Translations under genes and position numbers: made by a program
Notes under the pieces: model-generated
Told to the model about the DNA's origin: nothing
The model's input: only the letters and a program-made list of their open reading frames with translations
Database searches by the model: none
Part shown: positions 1 through 5,150 of the stretch, piece after piece
Layout: each line of letters opens with the position of its first letter
Position numbering within the stretch: position 1 is the stretch's first letter
NCBI GenBank assembly: GCA_003164155.1
Contig: PLSG01000230.1
Location: 4,900-10,963, forward strand
Source: Parachlamydiaceae bacterium
Lineage (GTDB): Bacteria > Chlamydiota > Chlamydiia > Chlamydiales > Parachlamydiaceae
Length of the DNA stretch: 6,064 nt
Direction of reading: 5' to 3'

Positions 1-128
1 CGGGCACGTTCACGAATATGGATAAGATAAGCTTCGTGCTGAAGCTGAAAAGAGAAAGGCTTAGACTCGATGGCAATTCTTCAGTGCGACGAACCTTCCC
101 TTACACCGCATTTTCGTGAACGTGCCCG
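1..128. repeat. Imperfect ~128-base palindrome, MITE/REP-like
   Basis: Bases 1-16 are the exact reverse complement of 113-128, giving a 16-bp perfect outer stem. After one mismatch the pairing continues (18-20 with 109-111) and resumes further in: TTCGT at 33-37 pairs with 89-93 (ACGAA) and TGAAG at 40-44 pairs with CTTCA at 79-83. The central part (about 45-78) is unpaired, and a small local hairpin (AGCTTC 30-35 with GAAGCT 41-46) competes with it. The left arm begins at the first base of the window, so the element may extend beyond it. No transposase lies inside and no T-run follows, which argues against a plain terminator. It could be a miniature transposable element, a REP-like repeat or a structured RNA. 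Confidence 0.7.
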
Positions 129-141
129 AGCCCGTGCCCGA
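121..141 (+). repeat. Two direct copies of CGTGCCCGA
   Basis: CGTGCCCGA occurs at 121-129 and again at 133-141, separated by three bases. The first copy overlaps the right end of the large palindrome. This looks like low-complexity expansion of a GTGCCC unit. Confidence 0.6.
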
Positions 142-156
142 ATTTCCGATTTTCTG

Positions 157-180
157 CCCTGATCCGCCAGTTCATCAGGG
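157..180. repeat. 7-bp hairpin
   Basis: CCCTGAT at 157-163 pairs perfectly with ATCAGGG at 174-180 across a 10-base loop. No T-tract follows on either strand, so it is not a convincing intrinsic terminator. The stretch from 181 to about 380 holds no gene I can support. Confidence 0.45.
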
Positions 181-324
181 GAGATGTGAATAGTTACAAA
201 TTTTCGGCTTTATTCCCCGTTTCGGTCTGCGCATTGATAAAGCTGGTAAGGGTAGGAGATATGGCTACTCATTAATGCTAAAGTTTTCACTGTGATGGGG
301 AAGAGATCTCTATTTCGATATTTC

Positions 325-353
325 TTGATAGCCATTGTACTTTGTCGTAACAT
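325..353 (+). promoter_or_regulatory. Possible secondary promoter upstream of the DUF2851 gene
   Basis: TTGATA at 325-330 (five of six matches to the -35 consensus TTGACA) is followed after 17 bases by TAACAT at 348-353 (a weaker -10). Spacing is ideal. It would give a transcript starting near 360, upstream of the stronger TATAAT box. Alternatively it is a chance match. Confidence 0.25.
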
Positions 354-382
354 AAACACCTGCCCGCGCCAGTGTGCTTTAC

Positions 383-409
383 CTGACGGCATAAGGTTTG
401 GTATATAAT
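383..409 (+). promoter_or_regulatory. Candidate sigma70-like promoter of the DUF2851-photolyase operon
   Basis: TATAAT at 404-409 matches the -10 consensus exactly. The best -35 is CTGACG at 383-388 (four of six) with a short 15-base spacer, so recognition may depend on the strong -10. Transcription would start near 416, about 55 bases before the first start codon and just ahead of the palindrome at 424-447. Confidence 0.5.
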
Positions 410-423
410 AGCATAACCCCAAA

Positions 424-447
424 GCTCGACTTTGTACAAAGTCAAGC
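424..447. promoter_or_regulatory. Perfect 16-base palindrome, possible operator
   Basis: GACTTTGTACAAAGTC at 428-443 is a perfect palindrome. Beyond one mismatched pair (427/444) the symmetry continues for three more bases (GCT 424-426 with AGC 445-447). With no central loop it is a poor RNA hairpin but a good shape for a dimeric repressor site. It begins about eight bases after the start predicted from the TATAAT box, where a bound protein would block transcription of the operon. The binding protein is unknown. Confidence 0.5.
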
Positions 448-448
448 C

Positions 449-468
449 AAGGCATTAGAAGGCATTAG
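449..468 (+). repeat. Tandem 2 x 10-base repeat containing the ribosome binding site
   Basis: AAGGCATTAG occurs twice back to back at 449-458 and 459-468. The junction creates AGAAGG at 457-462, the only Shine-Dalgarno-like sequence before the start codon at 471, with an 8-base spacer. The duplication therefore appears to build the ribosome binding site. Confidence 0.6.
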
Positions 469-470
469 TC

Positions 471-1949
471 ATGATGAATCCCTATGCACAGTTACTACAA
501 GGCGTTCCCTTTGGCGTTGCTGCCATGGGCTTGGAAGAGAAAAAAGGGCGCTATGCGCATTTTTCGGAAAAATATCTTCAGGTGATGTGGTGGGAACAGA
601 AATACTTTAAATCGCTAAGCACTTTTTCGGGCGAGCGCATAGAGGTGGTGTCTCCGGGAATTTGGAACGGAGAAGCCGGTCCCGATTTCCGCAAAGCGCA
701 TGTGATCATCGGCGGCAGGGAATTGCGCGGCGATGTGGAAATACACTTGGTGGATGAAAATTGGTATGTCCACCAGCATGACGTTGACGAAAAATACAAC
801 GATGTGGTCTTGCATCTGTCCCTATGGCACCCTCGCGTGCCCAAACCCGTGCATACCCAAGCGGGAAATGAAATCGTGCGGGCTTATTTCGAAGATGCCC
901 TCTCTATTCCCCTCGCGCGCATTATCCAACTCATCGATCTGGATTTATATCCTTACAAAAAGTTTATGGGCAGTGGCAAGTGCTCTCAGCAGCTTTTTCG
1001 CCACTTAGCGCGAGATGAGATCATGCGCTTGTTCGCTTCGGCCGCAGCGTGGCGCCTGGCGCGCAAGTACAGTTATCTACAGGCGCGTGCAGGGGAAAGC
1101 TTAGACTTGTTGCTCGCGGGCATAGCTATGGGATTGGGTTACAAGCAAAATGCCGAATCTTTTCTCGAGCTATTCAAAGCCCTGCAAGCTGATTTGGGGA
1201 ACCCTGCGCAAGTGTTTTCCGAAGAGCTGCTTTTAGCTAAGGCGATGGGGATTTGCGGTTTTTTCAGTGAGAAATTTCAGGTGAAATGGGGGACGTCTGT
1301 GCATTATCAACGCCTGCTTGGGCTTTGGAAGGGTATGGCTGCGGCGGTTGACCTGCGAATTGTGTTGACTTTGCATCACATTCGCCCCTTCAACCACCCT
1401 GTGCGCCGCTTGGCTTTTCTTACAAAATTGATGGTCGATCCCAAAAGGGCGCTATTTTATGACAGTTTGCTCGCCACATGGCAAGCGTTTTGGCCTGCTT
1501 GCCAGGCGGCTAAAAAATGGACGGCTTGCCGGCGAGCTTTAGAAGATTTCTTTCCCAATTACTCAGATCCCTATTGGAATTTTCATTACACCTTTGCAGC
1601 GCAGCCCACTCTGCAAGTGCTTTCTTTGATAGGGGCGGACGCCAAGCAGGAGATAGTGATCAATACTTTTTTGCCCCTTCTGCAGCACCATGTGCAACAC
1701 ATCAGCCAAAATGAGCTGGAAAAGCGGGCTTTTGTCGATTTCTACGCTTCTTTTCCTGCGCATAAGACGAGTAAAACGAAGTACCTGGTGCATCGCTTTT
1801 TTGGCAATGCGCCCAAAGGAAATATATTGAATAAAGCCCAAATGGAGCAAGGCGCCTATCAGCTGCATCACGACTTTTGTGTGCATTTTGAAGCCAGCTG
1901 TGAAGGTTGTCCCTTTGTCGAGCGCTATAAGGAAGCGAGCCGGATCTAA
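471..1949 (+). CDS. DUF2851 family protein of unknown function
   Basis: A 492-residue protein I assign to the DUF2851 family from its motifs: an N-terminal block SPGIWNGEAGPDF (61-73), then GDVEIH (87-92), an Asp/Trp/His-rich segment with W98, H101, H103, D104 and Y109, and VVLHL (112-116); a later RPFNHPVRRLA block (305-315) is also family-typical. The function of the family is not established. The C-terminus ends in a Cys cluster (C470, C477, C480) with a nearby HH pair (466-467), which could bind metal. No signal peptide or membrane segment is visible, so it is probably cytoplasmic. Start: adjacent ATGs at 471 and 474; the AGAAGG site favours 471. Only 25 bases separate it from the photolyase gene, suggesting one operon. 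The family assignment is from memory of its motifs and is fairly secure. Confidence 0.85.
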   Translation: MMNPYAQLLQGVPFGVAAMGLEEKKGRYAHFSEKYLQVMWWEQKYFKSLSTFSGERIEVVSPGIWNGEAGPDFRKAHVIIGGRELRGDVEIHLVDENWYVHQHDVDEKYNDVVLHLSLWHPRVPKPVHTQAGNEIVRAYFEDALSIPLARIIQLIDLDLYPYKKFMGSGKCSQQLFRHLARDEIMRLFASAAAWRLARKYSYLQARAGESLDLLLAGIAMGLGYKQNAESFLELFKALQADLGNPAQVFSEELLLAKAMGICGFFSEKFQVKWGTSVHYQRLLGLWKGMAAAVDLRIVLTLHHIRPFNHPVRRLAFLTKLMVDPKRALFYDSLLATWQAFWPACQAAKKWTACRRALEDFFPNYSDPYWNFHYTFAAQPTLQVLSLIGADAKQEIVINTFLPLLQHHVQHISQNELEKRAFVDFYASFPAHKTSKTKYLVHRFFGNAPKGNILNKAQMEQGAYQLHHDFCVHFEASCEGCPFVERYKEASRI

Positions 1950-1962
1950 ATGCCACCGAACA

Positions 1963-1967
1963 GGGGG
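1963..1967 (+). promoter_or_regulatory. Ribosome binding site fixing the photolyase start
   Basis: GGGGG at 1963-1967 lies seven bases before the ATG at 1975. This supports that start over the in-frame ATG at 1879, which lies inside the upstream gene and would add 32 residues with no photolyase similarity. Confidence 0.5.
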
Positions 1968-1974
1968 TTGCGAC

Positions 1975-3363
1975 ATGACTATTCGCTTTAGTAAGACGCT
2001 TTTTATTTTTAGGCGCGATTTGCGCTTAGAAGACAATACAGGTTTGATTTTTGCCCTGAAAAACTCTGAAACAGTCATTCCCTGCTTTATTTTCTCTCCT
2101 GCTCAAATCATGCCCCATCCCTATCGGAGTGTGCGTTGCCTGCAATTTATGATCGAATCCTTGGAAGATCTTGAAGAACAGCTTAAGGCAAAGCAGGCTA
2201 AGCTTTACCGTTTTTTCGACGAGCCTGAAAAGGTGGTTGAAGAATGCATCGAAAAATATGCTGTAGACGCTGTGGTTTTCAACCGCGATTATACGCCCTA
2301 TAGCCTTGAAAGAGATCAGAAGATCGCCGCAGTTTGCTCCAAACATGAAGTCGCTTTGCATGTCTTTGACGATGCACTTTTGTTCCCTCCAGAGGCTTGC
2401 CGCAAATCCGATGGCAATCCCTACGTGGTATTTACCCCTTTCTTTCGAAATGCTTCTCGTGTGCCCGTGGATACGCCTTTAGCAAATGCTTTGCATAATT
2501 ACTGTCGCGATTCGATTGGGGCTGCCCAAGGAGAGGAGCTGTACCGCACTCTTTTGCCTGAAAGACGCACTCAGGTAAAAGGAGGTCGAAAGTGCGCTTT
2601 AGAAATATTGGACTCGCTCAAGAATATGGGCGACTACTCGCATTTACGCAACTTCCCAGCTATCCAGGGCACTACTCATCTTTCGGCTCATCTAAAATTT
2701 ACTACTTGTTCTCCACGTGAAGTCTATTACTCTATTGTCAAACAATGCGGAGCGCATGCGGATTTGATTCGTTCGCTTTACTGGAGAGATTTTTTTACGC
2801 ATATTGCCTTTTTCTTCCCCTTTGTTTTTAAAGGGGCTTTTCATGAGAAGTACAATAGCCTTCCTTGGAGCCGCGATGTCCAGGCTTTTGAGCGCTGGTG
2901 TCAAGGTTGTACAGGTTTTCCGATAGTAGATGCCGGCATGCGCGAACTATTGGCGACTGGATATATGCACAATCGCGTGCGCATGCTTGTCGCTTCATTC
3001 TTGGTGAAAGATCTGCATATCGACTGGAGGTGGGGGGAAAAGTTTTTTGCCCAAAATTTGATAGATTACGATCCAGCTCTTAATAATGGCAATTGGCAGT
3101 GGTCGGCTAGCACGGGCTGTGATGCTCAACCCTATTTCCGCATTTTTAATCCGTGGACCCAGCAAGCAAAGTTCGATCCGGACTGCATCTATATAAAACA
3201 GTGGATTCCAGAGTTGGCTTTGCTAAACAATCGATCTATCCTTCATTGGGATAGCGAAAAGCTGAGCGAGGTTGGTTTTACTTATTCTCGGCCAATGGTT
3301 AATCACACCAAGGAATCGAAAGTGGCTCTTCATATGTATCGAAGCATCTCCGTGTTTTTTTAA
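1975..3363 (+). CDS. phrB: Deoxyribodipyrimidine photolyase (class I cryptochrome/photolyase family)
   Basis: A 462-residue flavoprotein expected to split UV-induced cyclobutane pyrimidine dimers using blue light and reduced FAD. The start is chosen because the photolyase signature begins at once (LFIFRRDLRLEDN, 9-21), the opening of the Rossmann-like antenna domain. The helical FAD domain carries GTTHLSAHL (232-240), YWRDFF (269-274), TGFPIVDAGMR (313-323), MHNRVRM (331-337) and NNGNWQWSASTG (370-381). Aligning by eye to E. coli photolyase gives the electron-transfer Trp triad as W298, W351 and W374, the flavin-contacting Asn as N370, and the dimer-stacking Trp as W376. All key residues are present and the length is close to E. 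coli's 472, so it should be active. The antenna chromophore cannot be told from the sequence. It follows the DUF2851 gene by 25 bases. A photosensory cryptochrome is possible but less likely. Confidence 0.95.
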   Translation: MTIRFSKTLFIFRRDLRLEDNTGLIFALKNSETVIPCFIFSPAQIMPHPYRSVRCLQFMIESLEDLEEQLKAKQAKLYRFFDEPEKVVEECIEKYAVDAVVFNRDYTPYSLERDQKIAAVCSKHEVALHVFDDALLFPPEACRKSDGNPYVVFTPFFRNASRVPVDTPLANALHNYCRDSIGAAQGEELYRTLLPERRTQVKGGRKCALEILDSLKNMGDYSHLRNFPAIQGTTHLSAHLKFTTCSPREVYYSIVKQCGAHADLIRSLYWRDFFTHIAFFFPFVFKGAFHEKYNSLPWSRDVQAFERWCQGCTGFPIVDAGMRELLATGYMHNRVRMLVASFLVKDLHIDWRWGEKFFAQNLIDYDPALNNGNWQWSASTGCDAQPYFRIFNPWTQQAKFDPDCIYIKQWIPELALLNNRSILHWDSEKLSEVGFTYSRPMVNHTKESKVALHMYRSISVFF

Positions 3364-3409
3364 GAGTAAATAAATTTTTATTTGATGATTATAGGGAAGA
3401 GAAAATGGA

Positions 3410-3439
3410 TTGCAAAAATATCACTAAGGAGGGTATAAC
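3410..3439 (+). promoter_or_regulatory. Candidate promoter of the TPP-riboswitch/tenA transcript
   Basis: TTGCAA at 3410-3415 and TATAAC at 3434-3439 are separated by 18 bases. Transcription would begin near 3446, about 30 bases ahead of the aptamer. No strong GC-rich terminator is visible between the photolyase stop and this point; only an all-AT hairpin at 3368-3383 exists, so some read-through from the upstream operon is possible. Confidence 0.4.
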
Positions 3440-3475
3440 CTTGCACGTTAATTGATTTAGTATTGAACTTATTAA

Positions 3476-3565
3476 TCACCAGGGGTGCTAAGAGAGCACA
3501 CTAATCCTCTTAGCTGAGATCATACCCTTAACCTCATTTGGATAATGCCAGCCGAGGGAGTGTGA
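3476..3565 (+). ncRNA. TPP riboswitch aptamer (THI element)
   Basis: The conserved THI-box blocks appear in order: GGGGTGC (3482-3488), CTGAGA (3514-3519), ACCC (3524-3527), ACCTCAT (3531-3537, one base off the usual ACCTGAT), GGATAATGCCAGC (3540-3552) and GAGGGA (3554-3559). Pairing agrees: a perfect 8-bp stem GCTAAGAG (3487-3494) with CTCTTAGC (3507-3514); AGGGGT with ACCCTT closing P2; TTGG (3538-3541) with CCAG (3548-3551); and a short P1 TCAC (3476-3479) with GTGA (3562-3565). It binds thiamine pyrophosphate and usually lowers expression of thiamine synthesis, salvage or transport genes, which fits the TenA-family gene downstream. Confidence 0.93.
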
Positions 3566-3858
3566 AGTGAAAATATGCCTGCATTGAATTAGAGTATGCA
3601 CCATGTTGACGACTTCATATCCAAAAACCATAGAAGCCAGATAGCTGATTCACTTTGGACATGTCAACTCGACGCACTGACTTTTTGGACAAGAGATTAT
3701 TGCCCAGCAAATGCCTGAGCTGAATGCACATCTTTTGCTTAAAAAGTGCTCAAGTCGAGGTCAAACCGCAGGCATCATTTTCACTACTCAAAAATTGATT
3801 CCAAGGCAGGTTTTTCTGCTGGTGATTATTTATTGTAATAAAGATAGGAGACATAGTT
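3566..3858 (+). other. Long leader between TPP aptamer and tenA (expression platform not resolved)
   Basis: About 290 bases with no convincing gene. Weak inverted repeats are present: GAAGTGA (3564-3570) with TCACTTT (3650-3656), allowing wobble; CTCGAC (3668-3673) with GTCGAG (3754-3759); ATGCCTG (3711-3717) with CAGGCAT (3769-3775), enclosing GCAC (3726-3729) with GTGC (3746-3749). A TTTTT run at 3682-3686 follows only a 4-bp stem (GTCA 3663-3666, TGAC 3678-3681). None is a canonical GC-rich terminator. The first arm overlaps the 3' strand of P1, so ligand binding could switch between the two pairings. Confidence 0.4.
3846..3850 (+). promoter_or_regulatory. Ribosome binding site of the TenA-like gene
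   Basis: AGGAG at 3846-3850 lies eight bases before the ATG at 3859, a strong Shine-Dalgarno match. It decides the start: the later in-frame ATG at 4270 (residue 138) has no such site, so the long N-terminal extension is probably translated. Confidence 0.75.
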
Positions 3859-5106
3859 ATGTTTTGCCGTGCGTCTTACGGAGCGATACCCCGCTTTCCT
3901 TTAGCTTTTAGGGCAAGTCAGGTCCCTTTAAGGGGAAGTCATGCTTTTAGGGCTTCAACTCGCCTCTCCTTTTCTACTTCCCTAACTAAATCCTCTTTTT
4001 CGCATATAGGCAGGATGGCTACATTGATGTCCGGCAATCCTTTAGTTTTTAGTGGGTATCACGTCCCTTCAAGAGAAAGCCATACTTTTCAGTCACAACT
4101 ACTCCTCTCTCCTCCTACCTCCTTAATAGACTCCTTTCCGCATGTAGGCAAGATAACTAAGTCTTATAGTCAATTTCAAGGATTAGCAAAACGCAATGCC
4201 CATTCTATTGCCCATTCTGTATTGAAATCTTCTAGTCCTTTGCGTCCAAGAAAGTCAGTTAAGTCCTCTATGTCAGCTAAGCCCGTTATTAAAGGAAAAA
4301 GGTCTTTCGCTTTCAAAGTGCCCACACGCTCCTCTCATTCTGTCCCGCGCTTGTCTGAACTCCCTTTTTCGACGCAGGTAAGAAAGGTAGCCGAGCCGTA
4401 TTTCAAGCAGATGATCGAACATCCCTTTAATGTAGGTTTGCTTGATGGAACTTTACCCTTGGATTTGTTTAAATTCTATTTATATCAGGATAAAAAATAC
4501 CTGCGCCGTTATGCCGAAGCCCTAGCTACCACCGCCGCTAAAAGCTCTGACGAACTTGCCGATAAGCTTTGGGATTTTAATCGGGGAGTCTTGATTATGC
4601 GTCAGAATCAATCGGATGACTTTTTTGAATTAACGCAGGAAACTGAGAAATTAGGCGTTTCTCCAGCGTGTTTCAACTATATTAATTTTCTGATTAAAAC
4701 GGCCGCAACCTCTTGTACTTCAGTATCTGTGGCGGCTTTATTGCCTTGTTATTGGATCTTCAGCGAAGTCAGAGATAATATGCATTCCCGTTCTAAAGAG
4801 ATCACGTATGGCGACATTCTCAAGAATCCTTATCGCAAAGGAATGGAGAAAATCTATAATCCTAGACCATCGAAAAGTCTGGAAAAATTCATTGCGGTGA
4901 TGGATGCAATCGCCGATATAGGCGATAAATCTCAGCATGCTATAGAGCGACGAGAAGAGATGGCCGAGGCTTTTTACCAGTCCTGCCGTTTTGAAATCGC
5001 ATTTATGGACGACGTGATGAGCAAAAAAATCATGCTGCCTCCTAAAGGACATGTGGAGCCTGCTAGCTCTGATTCGCTGCCAAAAAATGCTAAATCTGGC
5101 ATTTAA
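3859..5106 (+). CDS. tenA: TenA/THI-4 family aminopyrimidine aminohydrolase with long basic N-terminal extension
   Basis: A 415-residue protein. Residues about 170-390 form a TenA domain: EHPFNVGLLDGTLPLDLFKFYLYQ (start 187), LLPCYW (294-299) and a C-terminal FEIAFMDD (378-385). TenA enzymes hydrolyse thiamine breakdown products such as aminopyrimidines to salvage the HMP moiety. By eye against Bacillus subtilis TenA the active-site residues are D211, Y214, Y274, the nucleophile C297, Y333 and E379; the Tyr equivalent to Y139 is F301. The Cys places it in the TenA_C subgroup. Known TenA proteins are about 220-240 residues, so the first ~170 are extra: Ser/Arg-rich, about 25 Lys/Arg but only two acidic residues (E73, D91) before 167, with degenerate repeats. 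The tail after 390 is polar. The upstream TPP riboswitch supports a thiamine role. Whether the extension targets, secretes or regulates the enzyme is unknown. Confidence 0.88.
   Translation: MFCRASYGAIPRFPLAFRASQVPLRGSHAFRASTRLSFSTSLTKSSFSHIGRMATLMSGNPLVFSGYHVPSRESHTFQSQLLLSPPTSLIDSFPHVGKITKSYSQFQGLAKRNAHSIAHSVLKSSSPLRPRKSVKSSMSAKPVIKGKRSFAFKVPTRSSHSVPRLSELPFSTQVRKVAEPYFKQMIEHPFNVGLLDGTLPLDLFKFYLYQDKKYLRRYAEALATTAAKSSDELADKLWDFNRGVLIMRQNQSDDFFELTQETEKLGVSPACFNYINFLIKTAATSCTSVSVAALLPCYWIFSEVRDNMHSRSKEITYGDILKNPYRKGMEKIYNPRPSKSLEKFIAVMDAIADIGDKSQHAIERREEMAEAFYQSCRFEIAFMDDVMSKKIMLPPKGHVEPASSDSLPKNAKSGI
3898..4386 (+). repeat. Degenerate in-frame repeats in the TenA N-terminal extension
   Basis: Residues 14-60 and 61-106 align as two copies of about 47 residues, starting PLAF and PLVF, sharing VPxRxSHxF, a TSL block and FxHxG with a one-residue gap. 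The similarity is also visible in the DNA (for example CGCATATAGGCA and CGCATGTAGGCA at the same phase), so it is a diverged tandem duplication with period 141 bases. A partial third copy at residues 154-176 keeps VPTRSSH and, 16 residues later, FST, and runs directly into the TenA domain. The region between copies two and three (about 107-153) is Lys/Ser-rich without clear repeats. Confidence 0.75.
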
Positions 5107-5110
5107 AACT

Positions 5111-5140
5111 AAGCCTATTGTTCTTTAGGCTTTATGTCTT
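5111..5140. terminator. Bidirectional hairpin terminator between convergent genes
   Basis: AAGCCTA (5111-5117) pairs with TAGGCTT (5126-5132) across an 8-base loop. On the plus strand a T-rich stretch follows (TTTATGTCTTT), and on the minus strand AGTTTT follows, so the hairpin could end both the TenA gene and the ankyrin gene, which face each other across 44 bases. Confidence 0.6.
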
Positions 5141-5150
5141 TGTGGATGGG

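Noticed and set aside
210..455. 81-residue open frame on the minus strand upstream of the DUF2851 gene
   Set aside because: No recognisable domain, no convincing ribosome binding site, and it overlaps the candidate promoter and palindrome of the plus-strand operon. A KYRNR stretch recalls transposase tails, but this is too short to call a relic.
1563..2078. 171-residue minus-strand open frame across the DUF2851-photolyase junction
   Set aside because: Antisense to two well-identified genes and without recognisable motifs; a shadow frame.
3368..3383. AT-only hairpin after the photolyase stop (AAATAA / TTATTT) as a terminator
   Set aside because: The stem has no GC pairs and no clean T-tract follows, so it is too weak to call.
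3651..3690. Near-repeat of CTTTGGACA and CTTTTTGGACA in the tenA leader as an insertion-sequence end
   Set aside because: The copies are short and imperfect, with no transposase and no matching inverted end nearby.
3711..3911. 66-residue open frame in the tenA leader overlapping the tenA start
   Set aside because: No ribosome binding site and no recognisable sequence; it overlaps the well-supported tenA start in another frame.
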